DNA of 46,964 nucleotides from a virus. The stretch spans positions 1 through 46,964 of IMG/VR virus record IMGVR_UViG_3300027833_000078; one strand, given 5' to 3'. The translations under genes were made by a program, and so were the position numbers. Below are positions 34,519 through 42,256 of the stretch, in pieces. Position 1 is the stretch's first letter. Each line of letters begins with the position of its first letter. The notes below the pieces were generated by a model that did not search any database, was not told the origin of the DNA, and saw nothing but the letters and a program-made list of their open reading frames with translations.

Positions 34519-35212
34519 CGAGTAGTTTCCAAGTTTCTTTGTAGTTGTATACATTATAGCACATACCTAAGTCATTGTCAATGATTTGTTTCTTTAAGGG
34601 ATAGTCGTTACCGTCAACATCCATTCTATCACCAAAGAAGTGTATTGTGTCACTTGGATCAAAGTCGATTAGTATTTGACTCTTATCTGAACCTTTGGGT
34701 GCAATATCAATACCTGTTTCACCGCCCGGACGTGCTTCCAGATTAGGAAACAATTTGTTAAACGACTTTGCTATTTTGTTCCGTTCGTCCTCAAATGTAT
34801 CATATGCTACATACCTTGCACGTTGTTCCATATCAGCATTGCGGCCTACTACACTATAATTTACCATGCCTGGACGATGTTCAAAGTGTAAGCCTGCACG
34901 TATTGTAAAAGGACTTTCTGTAAGTTTAATACTTAACCATTCGTGTGCATCTTCAGGAAGTAACCAATGCGATGCTCTTATGTGCGTATTGCCTTCCCAG
35001 ACATCACAGCCTGAACAGTTGTACACACGTTTTGCTAAGTTGTATGTTGGTTCAGTAATTTGCTCTACTGTCTTAGGCTTGTCGCTGCCTGTAACAAGAT
35101 AAACATCGTTTACTAAACAAAATGTATTAAAGAACGCTCTGAACTCGTAATCTATTTTACTACGACTTGGAGTTAGTGTTCCGTCTACGTCAAATATATA
35201 TTTTATTGCCAA
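34505..35212 (-). CDS. Phosphomannomutase-like HAD-family protein (about 235 aa)
   Basis: HAD superfamily, resembling eukaryotic-type phosphomannomutase. Motif I is IFDVDGTLTPSR with the nucleophilic Asp; then LVTGSDKPKTVEQ (motif II region), the substrate block MVNYSVVGRNAD....RARY, GGETGIDIAPKGSDKSQ, and the metal block IHFFGDRMDVDGNDYPL. All the expected HAD acids are present. It may convert sugar phosphates or act as a phosphatase. Its start is uncertain: a TTG at 35212 follows GGTGA by 7 bases, while a GTG at 35227 has no ribosome site. It overlaps the glycosyltransferase stop and the uvdE start, so the three are translated together. Confidence 0.85.
   Translation of the reverse strand: MAIKYIFDVDGTLTPSRSKIDYEFRAFFNTFCLVNDVYLVTGSDKPKTVEQITEPTYNLAKRVYNCSGCDVWEGNTHIRASHWLLPEDAHEWLSIKLTESPFTIRAGLHFEHRPGMVNYSVVGRNADMEQRARYVAYDTFEDERNKIAKSFNKLFPNLEARPGGETGIDIAPKGSDKSQILIDFDPSDTIHFFGDRMDVDGNDYPLKKQIIDNDLGMCYNVYNYKETWKLLDVQS
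34553..34581 (-). promoter_or_regulatory. Early promoter TTGACA-N17-TATAAT for uvdE
   Basis: TTGACA at 34581-34576 and TATAAT at 34558-34553 on the minus strand, 17 bases apart, located inside the HAD gene. The expected start is about 34546, giving a 28-base leader with GGAAAC before the ATG at 34518. Confidence 0.8.
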
Positions 35213-36012
35213 TTTTCTATCACCCACGGATCATGACAATGTTCTGGATTAGGATCGCCGTGGAATACACATACGCAACATTCTATTCTTGGTACAACGG
35301 ATTCAATATCTTTAAATTCACGCTGTCCTCTAATGCCGCCTGGCTTAAAGTCTTTAGTAGCTCTTACTTCCCACTTCCAACTTTGTGTCCAACTATCCGG
35401 ATACAACATTGCCGCTTTAGTTTTATATGTTATGTCGTACAAATAATCTTGATCACCAAAGAATAACTTTTGATACTTTACTGGATCTTTCTTATATGTT
35501 TCCCAAACAAAGTCAAGTTCACCTGTTTTAAATTTAACAACAGAGCTGTTGTATTTTTTATAACCGGGGCGCATTGCTCTTGTGTAGTCTTTTACTATAC
35601 ACCAATGATTAGGTTGCCATGTTAATAGTTTATCAACGTTGCTGCTTATAACAACATCTAAGTCCAAGTATAGTATTGTGCCTTTGATAGGCAAGTCTTT
35701 TGAAAACATGTATGGCTTGTTCCACCATCCAGGTAATCCTTTAGGTAAGTTTAGTATTTGTATGTCAGGATTAAGATCCATAGGATCATCAGTTAAACAT
35801 GCAAATTTGTAGTCAAGGGTACAGTTGCGTTTGATCATGTTATACAGTTTGTTAACATAATCACTAGAATATTTTGTGCCATGTTTCAGACACAAAATAT
35901 AATAGTCTTGTGGAAGCTGGCTTACGTGTTTAGCAGACTTTGCTTCTCTACGTTCTGCTTTTATTGCAAGCCATTCTTCTTTGGTATACTGACTCTTGTC
36001 TACCTTAGCCAT
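35203..36012 (-). CDS. Glycosyltransferase-like protein (269 aa)
   Basis: GT-A-type nucleotide-sugar glycosyltransferase. Residues 1-35 are a charged N-terminal extension; then ILCLKHGTKYSSDYVNKLY, ACLTDDP, GWWNKPYMF and the metal-binding D-x-D in TILYLDLDVVI. A later GDQDYLYD (acceptor side) and a His-rich end (CVFHGDPNPEHCHDPWV) match phage members of this family. It would transfer a sugar to an unknown acceptor (virion protein, host glycan or modified DNA). It overlaps queD by 8 bases and the HAD gene by about 10, in one early operon. Confidence 0.82.
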   Translation of the reverse strand: MAKVDKSQYTKEEWLAIKAERREAKSAKHVSQLPQDYYILCLKHGTKYSSDYVNKLYNMIKRNCTLDYKFACLTDDPMDLNPDIQILNLPKGLPGWWNKPYMFSKDLPIKGTILYLDLDVVISSNVDKLLTWQPNHWCIVKDYTRAMRPGYKKYNSSVVKFKTGELDFVWETYKKDPVKYQKLFFGDQDYLYDITYKTKAAMLYPDSWTQSWKWEVRATKDFKPGGIRGQREFKDIESVVPRIECCVCVFHGDPNPEHCHDPWVIENWQ

Positions 36013-36484
36013 CTACGTGTGACGTCTTTTGTACTGAGTATGGTGTATAGATAGCACTATTCGCGCCATGCTCTGCACACTCAGCTGATTCACACCAGCA
36101 ACGGCCATCACTAACTTCTCTAATAAGTTGATCAGCAAACTTCCAAGCATGGTATGCAAACTTTTCACAACCGACGCCGTCGAATGTTCTAATCTCTGCT
36201 AGACCTTTTTCTTCTAATGCTTTAAAAGTTTCTAATTCAGGATCAGCAATATCAATTGCTGTCTTATGATCAAAACTATCTTCTAACCAAGCCTTAAGAG
36301 GTTTCAGTCCTCCAAAGTCAACAGCCCAGTTTTTTTCATCTAGGTCACTACACCCAAATACAAATTTAAATTGTAAACTGTAACCGTGTAGTAAATGACA
36401 ATGCGAATGCATTGCTTTAGGTTGACGGAACACCGCTGATAATCCGATGTTGTGTCCGTATGTTTTAGTGCTGTAATAAGCCAT
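36005..36484 (-). CDS. queD: QueD-like 6-carboxy-tetrahydropterin synthase family protein (159 aa)
   Basis: T-fold pterin enzyme family; QueD makes 6-carboxy-tetrahydropterin from dihydroneopterin triphosphate, the first dedicated step towards preQ0 and queuosine or 7-deazaguanine DNA bases. Visible motifs: MHSHCHLLHGYS (25-36, zinc site region), WAVDFGGLK (53-61), FDHKTAI (71-77) and GCEKFAYH (105-112, catalytic Cys/Glu region). The usual early His is a Phe here (SAVFRQ) and HGH is HGY, so the metal ligands seem rearranged, as in a marine subfamily. AGGAGAG precedes the ATG. First gene of its early operon, with an unusually long leader. No QueC/E/F is in this window. Confidence 0.85.
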   Translation of the reverse strand: MAYYSTKTYGHNIGLSAVFRQPKAMHSHCHLLHGYSLQFKFVFGCSDLDEKNWAVDFGGLKPLKAWLEDSFDHKTAIDIADPELETFKALEEKGLAEIRTFDGVGCEKFAYHAWKFADQLIREVSDGRCWCESAECAEHGANSAIYTPYSVQKTSHVDG

Positions 36485-36552
36485 ATTCTCTCCTATAAGA
36501 TAACGGCGGAGTATTTAAAGAGGGTCGACGTAGTAAAGTCCTCTGTGTTAAT
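36485..36552 (-). promoter_or_regulatory. Structured 5' leader of queD, possible riboswitch
   Basis: The expected queD mRNA start (about 36552) leaves a 68-base leader; other early leaders here are 23-39 bases. Close to its 5' end AGAGG (36544-36540) can pair with CCTCT (36523-36519) around 16 bases, and the loop TTTA can pair with TAAA just after the stem, an H-type pseudoknot layout. PreQ1-I riboswitches begin with a similar AGAGG..CCUCU stem and tail, but the usual A-rich tail is not clear here, so this is a candidate only. Confidence 0.35.
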
Positions 36553-36558
36553 ATACTT

Positions 36559-36587
36559 ATTATACTATAAATTGTTTAAGGTGTCAA
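36559..36587 (-). promoter_or_regulatory. Early promoter TTGACA-N17-TATAAT for queD operon
   Basis: TTGACA at 36587-36582 and TATAAT at 36564-36559 on the minus strand, 17 bases apart. The -35 box lies in the last codons of the 193-aa gene. It would drive queD, the glycosyltransferase and the HAD gene. Confidence 0.8.
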
Positions 36588-37146
36588 GTGAAACATTTGG
36601 ATAATTCCAAGTTTCTTGTAATTTACTGTGTATGTTGTATATTACAAATTGCTTCTTAGGGTAAGACTCAAACACTTTACCTATTTGATGTATCCAGTAA
36701 CGAGGATCTACAGCACGTTTATCTGCTCTATCATAGTTTTTAGAATCTTTATAAACGTTATTAACAGTTGGTGTGTTACTGTACATATCAAAGCCAATCA
36801 AATGAACTGTTTCATCTTTGGCCTTTTGTGCGGCTACAAGAACAGCATATGGACCACTACCCCATTGAAACGGCTCGTCCCAGCGTTCATTACCTTTGTA
36901 GGGCAATTCAGGAAGTTGTCTTATGTTTTTGTATTTCTTGTATCTTGGGAACCAATCGTATCTAGTGTAGACTTTAGTATTAGTGTTTATCTTGTGTTCT
37001 AATGCTTCTTCAACCATTCGCTTGTCTACACATACAAGATGATCTACATCAAAGTCTCGCATAATTGCATTGCAACCAACTTTGGTTCCATACAAAGAAG
37101 AGATATCAACTCCGGATCGACTTTCACCGTTACCAAATACATACAT
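36565..37146 (-). CDS. Sialyltransferase/DUF115-like Rossmann protein (193 aa)
   Basis: The N-terminus VFGNGESRSGVDISSLYG followed by VGCNAIMRDF, and later SGPYAVLVAAQKAKDETVHLIGFDMYS, parallel the layout of GT42 sialyltransferases and DUF115-type enzymes: a GNGxS nucleotide loop, an (R/G)CN strand, and an S-G-x-x-A-x-x-A helix leading to I-G-F/I-D. It could use an activated sugar or a pterin; the activity is not established. No Shine-Dalgarno precedes the ATG; the sequence AGTAAATA-N5-ATG suggests a leaderless late-type mRNA. It follows the 158-aa gene by 8 bases. Confidence 0.7.
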   Translation of the reverse strand: MYVFGNGESRSGVDISSLYGTKVGCNAIMRDFDVDHLVCVDKRMVEEALEHKINTNTKVYTRYDWFPRYKKYKNIRQLPELPYKGNERWDEPFQWGSGPYAVLVAAQKAKDETVHLIGFDMYSNTPTVNNVYKDSKNYDRADKRAVDPRYWIHQIGKVFESYPKKQFVIYNIHSKLQETWNYPNVSLDTLNNL

Positions 37147-37151
37147 GTAGG

Positions 37152-37159
37152 TATTTACT
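37152..37159 (-). promoter_or_regulatory. Weak late-like box AGTAAATA before a leaderless start
   Basis: AGTAAATA on the minus strand is followed by five bases and the ATG at 37146. It deviates from NATAAATA at the second position and overlaps the stop codon of the upstream gene. It is listed because the spacing equals that of two better leaderless cases. Confidence 0.35.
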
Positions 37160-37631
37160 CTATAATAAGAACGATATCATCAAACATCTGGACTTTAGCT
37201 TTTGTAAAAAGCAGATATACGCAATCAAACTCACTGTATAAACTTACTTCATATACGCCAGCTGGCATATTTTCTGGTCTAGGTATGCCCCATTGATGAT
37301 CAACAACTCCTGTTGCATTACCAAGGTAGTCATCTGACCTCAAATATACTTTTTTATCAAAATCAAAATCAAATATCTCACCGGTTTCGTTATTAATTGC
37401 ATGTGAGTGTACTCTTGTCAGCACACATTTATGCTCACGACTGCCTTCTAAAATAAAATTAATTTGATCACCAGTTACTGGATTGTTTGTTACAGAAATA
37501 CCAGAATTGTTAAACACAAATGCATTAGTGAAACTTACATACATGACCCCTAGGACAATAAGTGCCGCCATACTTAATCCGCTAGTTACGTTAGTTGCCG
37601 CCTTTATTATTTTAAATGTATTATCCCTCAT
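37155..37631 (-). CDS. Membrane-anchored protein with beta-rich outer domain (158 aa)
   Basis: Residues about 17-40 form one hydrophobic segment (SMAALIVLGVMYVSFTNAFVF), probably an uncleaved anchor; the remaining 118 residues are a soluble, mostly beta domain with two cysteines (HKCVLTRV, FDCVYLLF) that could pair in the periplasm. AAGGAAAC precedes the ATG, which lies inside the end of the 103-aa gene (11-base overlap). With that two-segment partner it forms a membrane pair, which could act in lysis or superinfection exclusion; this is a guess from topology. Confidence 0.7.
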   Translation of the reverse strand: MRDNTFKIIKAATNVTSGLSMAALIVLGVMYVSFTNAFVFNNSGISVTNNPVTGDQINFILEGSREHKCVLTRVHSHAINNETGEIFDFDFDKKVYLRSDDYLGNATGVVDHQWGIPRPENMPAGVYEVSLYSEFDCVYLLFTKAKVQMFDDIVLIIE

Positions 37632-37932
37632 TTTTTAGTTTCCTTATGTCTTCTCTAACATCTGCGACTTCTTGGTCAACGTCAGTTAAGTTAGCACTTG
37701 CTCGAGCAAGTGTAGTTATTAGATATTTTATAGTAAAAATTGCCCACCACCACCAAGTAACAGCGGTAACCGCAAAGCCTATTAGTCCTACATAAAATGC
37801 ATATTCGATTTTTACTATCTCAAATATTGTTAGAAATAATGTTGTCAACAAGAACAACGTAGGGCTTATCCGTGCAAACAGATCCCATCTTTCGACTTGT
37901 TTTTTAATTTGTTGATTTTTAATGTTATCCAT
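37621..37932 (-). CDS. Two-segment membrane protein with C-terminal coiled coil (103 aa)
   Basis: Charged N-terminus (about 1-20), a hydrophobic segment near 22-42 (ISPTLFLLTTLFLTIFEIV), a second near 46-72 containing WWWWAIF, and a C-terminal helix (75-103, ADVREDIRKLKNEG) with heptad spacing. The layout is compatible with a holin or an inner-membrane partner, but no family was recognised. A possible weak promoter (TTTACC-N18-GATAAT) puts the start codon about at the first transcribed base, and no ribosome site is visible. Confidence 0.68.
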   Translation of the reverse strand: MDNIKNQQIKKQVERWDLFARISPTLFLLTTLFLTIFEIVKIEYAFYVGLIGFAVTAVTWWWWAIFTIKYLITTLARASANLTDVDQEVADVREDIRKLKNEG

Positions 37933-37981
37933 ACCGTATTATCAGCCCCCGCATATTGGTTGGTAAAGGTCTTTTAGTTAA

Positions 37982-39115
37982 TTATGAAGATATTTGTCCG
38001 AAAGGCTTCCATTCGCCCGGTGTACCTTCTCTAGTACATACCCAGCCAACATAACCAGTCGGTTTTGGATCTTCGTTCCACACAATATCGCCCTTCCGAT
38101 ATTGTCCTTCTACAGGTGTTCCAGAACCTGTTTGAAACTTTTTGTTTTCAAATTTTATAGGACCTGCAACAGAAAGACTAACGTCATCTGATACTTGATT
38201 AACTCCTACACCTAGTTTGCCGTGTATACTTACTTTAGCATCACTAGTATCTTTGTTGCCAAAGTTTACTTTGCCGTTGGCCGATACAACAATACGTGAA
38301 GTATCATCTGTAATCACATGCAAATCATGTGTAGTATACGTGCCCACTCTTACCTCGGGTTGGTCAACATCAATTATAAATTCTGAGTCAAAGCCCATAA
38401 CACCTACTGCACCATTTGGTGCTTCAGTTCCTAACCCTAGGCGGTCTGCATCTGCATTCCAAAATAGGTGTTGACTAAGTGTTAGATTGCCTTTGACTTT
38501 AAGATCATTAAGTACACCGACTTGTTTTAAACTACTTGTTTTAACGTCTGGTCCTAATGAGCTTTTGTCTATAACATAGTTACCGTTTACAAAGTATGCA
38601 GCATCAGCATGTAGGTCTACAGAATCGCTACTCCAAAGTCTATCTGGATTAGGTCTATATACTAGTTGCTTTGTAGTCTTGCCTTCTGCAAGCCAAAGTA
38701 GTCCTTTGTTATAGATGTTGCCATCTTTATCATTAAACTCTAATGGTCCTGAACGTTCATTGCGAACGTCTGCTGTTACTTCGTCTACATGTAGTTTCTT
38801 GGCATATACTTCGCCGTCTACATGTAAGTCTCCTGCTACATTAGTATTGCCTACAAGTGTTTCAACGTCTAACGTATCAGTTACTATTCCGTCATCATTT
38901 ATAAAAACAACTAGCCTGCTGGACTCGTCTTTGATGCCGGTACTTTTAAATTTTGATATTGTGCCGCCTTGGATTAAATCTCCACTAAGACTATTAAGTG
39001 CTAGTTTAGACAAATCAGGCGTGTTATCGATGCTTGATAAAGCATCAACAACTTCTGCTAAAATTGGTAGTCCTTCTACAGCTATACGGACTTTATTGGG
39101 ATCTAGTTGCTTCAT
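37982..39115 (-). CDS. Late tail-fibre-like protein (377 aa), outside the main structural cluster
   Basis: Fibre features: shaft repeats such as GDLHVDGEVYAKKLHVDEV and LKVKGNLTLSQHLFW (about 90-230), a region listing expected state (DRLGLGTEAPNGAVG), and a C-terminal module of about 45 residues with GDIVWNEDP, GYVGWVC and GTPGEWKPFG, a common tip or carbohydrate-binding end in phage fibres. The frame extends to a TTG at 39130, but the late promoter GATAAATA (39121-39128) overlaps that, so the ATG at 39115 is chosen; it lies exactly where transcription should begin. The gene is separated from the other fibre genes by early genes. Confidence 0.8.
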   Translation of the reverse strand: MKQLDPNKVRIAVEGLPILAEVVDALSSIDNTPDLSKLALNSLSGDLIQGGTISKFKSTGIKDESSRLVVFINDDGIVTDTLDVETLVGNTNVAGDLHVDGEVYAKKLHVDEVTADVRNERSGPLEFNDKDGNIYNKGLLWLAEGKTTKQLVYRPNPDRLWSSDSVDLHADAAYFVNGNYVIDKSSLGPDVKTSSLKQVGVLNDLKVKGNLTLSQHLFWNADADRLGLGTEAPNGAVGVMGFDSEFIIDVDQPEVRVGTYTTHDLHVITDDTSRIVVSANGKVNFGNKDTSDAKVSIHGKLGVGVNQVSDDVSLSVAGPIKFENKKFQTGSGTPVEGQYRKGDIVWNEDPKPTGYVGWVCTREGTPGEWKPFGQISS

Positions 39116-39120
39116 GTAAG

Positions 39121-39128
39121 TATTTATC
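39121..39128 (-). promoter_or_regulatory. Late promoter GATAAATA placed for a leaderless mRNA
   Basis: GATAAATA on the minus strand, then five bases, then the ATG at 39115. It overlaps the stop region of the upstream 433-aa gene. Expected +1 is the A of the ATG. Confidence 0.65.
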
Positions 39129-40428
39129 AAACAACTTTCAGAAGCACTGTCTCCGCATTTATACGACCATTAAGTTTTGTGTCTGTAGTCTTAATGTCGT
39201 CCATATACTTACGTAAGGCTACTTTACCAGCATTTTTAAACTCTTTAAGTTGCTCTGCAGGCTTCCGCATAGTCTTTTGTATACTTTCTTCTTCCAAGAA
39301 TCCTATAATTGTAGTACCTTTAACTTGAAGTCCGCTACCTGGTCGTTGCATTTTTTGCGGATCAGGATCTTTAGCAACATACTTGCCTATTTTACGTGTC
39401 TTAGTATTGAACACCCAAAGCTCGTTTGCGTATATGATGTCTGCAGGATTAATACTAACAAGTCCGAACTTATCATCTTGCTTCTTAAACTTGAGCTTTT
39501 GTACTAATTTTTCAGCACTGTACACTTTAGCCTTACGTGGCCTACGTGTTGCTTTTGCACTTTCAATAACCATGTCACATGATGTCATTATCTTTTCTAA
39601 TGCTTTGAGCAATAACGCCATTTGTTTCTTAGATCTATGATCGTAACCTTCTTTAAGTTGTGCCCACATATCAGCTTCTTGCTCATCCATCTTCTTTAGT
39701 TTTGCTGGTGTAGGCATATTGTGCCATTCAACTACTTCATCTATTTCTGCTTTATAGATGTCTTTAATTTTTCTAGCATGTGCTTGTGACACTTTCTCTT
39801 TAATAAAGTGTACATTAATATCTAAACTGTCTATTTTAAAATCGTCTGGATCATTAATAAATCCGTCTAGCCAAAGATCAATAGCTTCGCATGCCACATG
39901 AGCCTGCATCAGAATACGATCTTGAATCGTTAGTACTGGCTTTGCAAGAGTCTTTGTTTCTACTTCTTGTTCTTCTTTTTTCTCTGCTATTACTGTTTTA
40001 CCAATTTCAATACATTTAGCAATAGAGTTACGTAAGAATCTATCTACACCACAAGTTAGTTCTCCACTAGTGCCCGGCAAACTTAGCCAGTGATCTGCTT
40101 CTTTCTTGTTTAGTCTAGGTGCACCGTTGGTATCCATTCGTGCTACAATGCCTGCTGTAACACTTAACGCATTATTGGGTGCGGCTTTAACAGCCTTAAT
40201 ATCGTCTTTAGAATATTCATTGTCAGTCATCCACTTAGGAACGTTAGCATACAAGTCTACTGGCTTGAAATGCTCGTAGTACCAAGAGTGTACATACCGA
40301 CGATGTCTATGTAGTGCTTGACCTGTCCATTCTTCCCAGCCTTCCCAATCCGGCTCTTTAAGTTTGGCTCCTCGTTGTATACGTGGTGCGGCCCTAGGCT
40401 TCTTTCTTTTAGTTTTTGGCAATGCCAT
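39127..40428 (-). CDS. Conserved marine T4-like phage protein of unknown function (433 aa)
   Basis: A 433-residue soluble protein. The first 25 residues are strongly basic (MALPKTKRKKPRAAPRIQRG), suggesting nucleic-acid contact. The middle is helical and charged, with EEQEVETKTLAKPVLT and KATRRPRKAKVYSAEKLVQKL. No catalytic motif or cysteine cluster is seen. GGAGAAC and a good early promoter precede it, so it is made early. Its length and character match a hypothetical protein shared by many marine T4-like phages, but I cannot give a function. Confidence 0.8.
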   Translation of the reverse strand: MALPKTKRKKPRAAPRIQRGAKLKEPDWEGWEEWTGQALHRHRRYVHSWYYEHFKPVDLYANVPKWMTDNEYSKDDIKAVKAAPNNALSVTAGIVARMDTNGAPRLNKKEADHWLSLPGTSGELTCGVDRFLRNSIAKCIEIGKTVIAEKKEEQEVETKTLAKPVLTIQDRILMQAHVACEAIDLWLDGFINDPDDFKIDSLDINVHFIKEKVSQAHARKIKDIYKAEIDEVVEWHNMPTPAKLKKMDEQEADMWAQLKEGYDHRSKKQMALLLKALEKIMTSCDMVIESAKATRRPRKAKVYSAEKLVQKLKFKKQDDKFGLVSINPADIIYANELWVFNTKTRKIGKYVAKDPDPQKMQRPGSGLQVKGTTIIGFLEEESIQKTMRKPAEQLKEFKNAGKVALRKYMDDIKTTDTKLNGRINAETVLLKVV

Positions 40429-40457
40429 TTTTCTAGTTCTCCAAATGCTTTACAAAA

Positions 40458-40486
40458 AGTATATATGCTTTAACGCAAAAAGTCAA
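40458..40486 (-). promoter_or_regulatory. Early promoter TTGACT-N17-TATACT
   Basis: TTGACT at 40486-40481 and TATACT at 40463-40458 on the minus strand, 17 bases apart. Expected start about 40451, with a 23-base leader containing GGAGAAC before the ATG at 40428. Confidence 0.75.
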
Positions 40487-40719
40487 GTATTAATTAGTCT
40501 TAAATACGTTAAATGCTTGTCTTCAAACAGTCCTGTTACTTTTACTTTATATCCCATTGAGTAATCATCGGGGTAAATGTGGTATTTTAACTCATTACCG
40601 TGTTTCATTGCCCACTTGCCGTTTGGAGTCTGTTGCCATTCGTATATTGCGGGCGAGACGTAAAGGTCGGGGTCTTCCACATCCCCCATTGCAAAGGTGT
40701 GTAAGACATGCCGTTCCAT
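40483..40719 (-). CDS. Conserved hypothetical protein (78 aa)
   Basis: A 78-residue protein with HTFAMGDVEDPDLYVSPAIYEWQQT near the start and a Tyr/His-rich middle (GNELKYHIYPDDYSMGY), ending in a beta hairpin. The 'MGDVEDP' start followed by WQQT resembles small proteins common in T4-like phages with no assigned role. Its ATG overlaps the stop of the membrane-protein gene (TAATG). Its stop region contains the -35 of the next early promoter. Confidence 0.75.
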   Translation of the reverse strand: MERHVLHTFAMGDVEDPDLYVSPAIYEWQQTPNGKWAMKHGNELKYHIYPDDYSMGYKVKVTGLFEDKHLTYLRLINT

Positions 40720-40952
40720 TACTTAGATAAGTCGTCGATGAGTTTTTGTTGTTCGTCTTTGAAGTCTTGATAACGTTGACGAACGATGTCTACTGTAAAA
40801 TCAATAAACATAAATGCTGGAGCAATATAGAAGTACTCTGCTCCGATGGTAAATGAAGCTGCAAAGCCTAGTGCAAAATACGAAAGGTATCGTTTTGAAT
40901 ATCCTTCCATATCTGTAAAGTTCCATTTAAGGAAGTACATAATTTTTTTCAT
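40719..40952 (-). CDS. Small membrane protein (77 aa)
   Basis: Two hydrophobic stretches (about 24-40, LSYFALGFAASFTIG, and 42-58, FYIAPAFMFIDFTVDIV) with a charged C-terminal helix (RQRYQDFKDEQQKLIDDL). GGAGAG lies 5 bases before the ATG, and the start overlaps the ligase stop as ATGA, so it is coupled to ligase. Function unknown. Confidence 0.72.
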   Translation of the reverse strand: MKKIMYFLKWNFTDMEGYSKRYLSYFALGFAASFTIGAEYFYIAPAFMFIDFTVDIVRQRYQDFKDEQQKLIDDLSK

Positions 40953-42256
40953 AGTTTCTCTCCTGGTTCAAAGCCTCTGAACGTTTTAAACCTTGGGAAC
41001 CTTAAACTGTATGTGCCGTCTTGATTCTGTGTAATTGCGTCTGCACGTACTTCTACAAGTTGTTTTAAAAGACTATCTTTCTCAGCCCAAAAATTATCTC
41101 TATTAAGATCGCTAAACCCGGAACCAACATTAACTTTAATGTGTCTTTCATCGTCCATGCCTTCGCAGACAATAGCACCAAGTCGACCTTCGTTACGTCC
41201 TGTACCTTCTTCAACATCTACAACTTCCAATGTCACTTCGATAAACGGTTTTGCTTTAAGCCAAGCGTGTGTTCGTTTACATTCATAAGGTGCATCAATG
41301 TCTTTAATCATAACGCCTTCGTAACCACCGTCTACAGCCGCTTTATTTAACGCTGTAAAGCGTTCTTGGCCTTCGGGTGTGTCCAAGTCAACATCTTCCC
41401 AGTCCAACGCTTGTACGTGCTCTAAGACGTCTTTATGGTCGTCTACCCAATGCTTGGTAATTAGGCTTCTAAAGCTCTGCGGCTTGTCCCAACTACCTGC
41501 TTTGAAACAACCTAGCGGAATAGTATCAAACACATGCAATACAGCGTCACTATTTTGAACAGTTTCTTTACGTTGAAGTTGCTTCATAAGATCTTGGAAG
41601 TTAGCACTCATTACCTCTCCATCTAATACAAGCGGATAAGGTACAGGATGGTCTTTAATTACTGTTTCAAGTTCTTCAATGATGTGTCCGAAGTTGTGAA
41701 ACTGTTTGCCGTTACGGCTAAACATTTCTACTTTATTACCTTGTATAATTGTAATAACACGGACGCCATCTAGTTTAATTTCTATTTGCTTTTTACCAAC
41801 CATTTTCTTTTCGTGCTTGGCAGAGTCATGTGCTAGACTACATGTAAATACAGGCACTGTACCTGGTGCTACTTTGTTAACAGTCTTTTCGCTCATGCCA
41901 CAACGCAAGTCTTTGATTAAGATACGTCTGTAAAAGCCATTCCACTGTTCTGTAGTAGCAATGCCCATTGCAAGTTCAATTGCATCACGTGCCGCATGTC
42001 CTGTTAGTTCACGATTGGCAAGTTTATCAGCAAGCTCTTTAAACACTGGCCATGAAAGACCTTGTCCAGTTAGTACATCTGAACGCTCAGGTACTTGCTT
42101 AACACCAAACGTAACAAGAGCATCTAGTGCTAATGTAATACCTTCAAAAAACTCTGGAACACCTTCTTCAAGTGCTTCTTTTAGAATTGCTTGTTTAGCC
42201 AGCTTACTATTGTCCGCTTCTAACTTAGCGATTATATCTTGTGGTTGTGTTCTCAT
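40949..42256 (-). CDS. ATP-dependent DNA ligase, T4 gp30-like (435 aa)
   Basis: Seals nicks in DNA by lysine adenylation. Nucleotidyltransferase motifs: I, IEIKLDGVR with Lys161 as the adenylated residue; III, MFSRNGKQF; IV, VLDGEVM; a later EGVMIKD; and WLKAKP as motif V. An N-terminal helical domain (1-150) precedes the core, and residues about 350-435 form the OB-fold (RLGAIVCEG, FPRFKTFRG). Slightly shorter than T4 ligase (487 aa). GAGGG precedes the ATG; the start overlaps the stop of the 96-aa gene (ATGA). It has its own early promoter inside that gene. Confidence 0.93.
   Translation of the reverse strand: MRTQPQDIIAKLEADNSKLAKQAILKEALEEGVPEFFEGITLALDALVTFGVKQVPERSDVLTGQGLSWPVFKELADKLANRELTGHAARDAIELAMGIATTEQWNGFYRRILIKDLRCGMSEKTVNKVAPGTVPVFTCSLAHDSAKHEKKMVGKKQIEIKLDGVRVITIIQGNKVEMFSRNGKQFHNFGHIIEELETVIKDHPVPYPLVLDGEVMSANFQDLMKQLQRKETVQNSDAVLHVFDTIPLGCFKAGSWDKPQSFRSLITKHWVDDHKDVLEHVQALDWEDVDLDTPEGQERFTALNKAAVDGGYEGVMIKDIDAPYECKRTHAWLKAKPFIEVTLEVVDVEEGTGRNEGRLGAIVCEGMDDERHIKVNVGSGFSDLNRDNFWAEKDSLLKQLVEVRADAITQNQDGTYSLRFPRFKTFRGFEPGEKL

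Noticed and set aside
34519-34554. Upstream ATG at 34554 for uvdE
   Set aside because: It overlaps the -10 hexamer and precedes the expected transcription start.
39116-39130. TTG at 39130 as start of the fibre gene
   Set aside because: It overlaps the late promoter box; ATG at 39115 is the first codon that can be transcribed from it.
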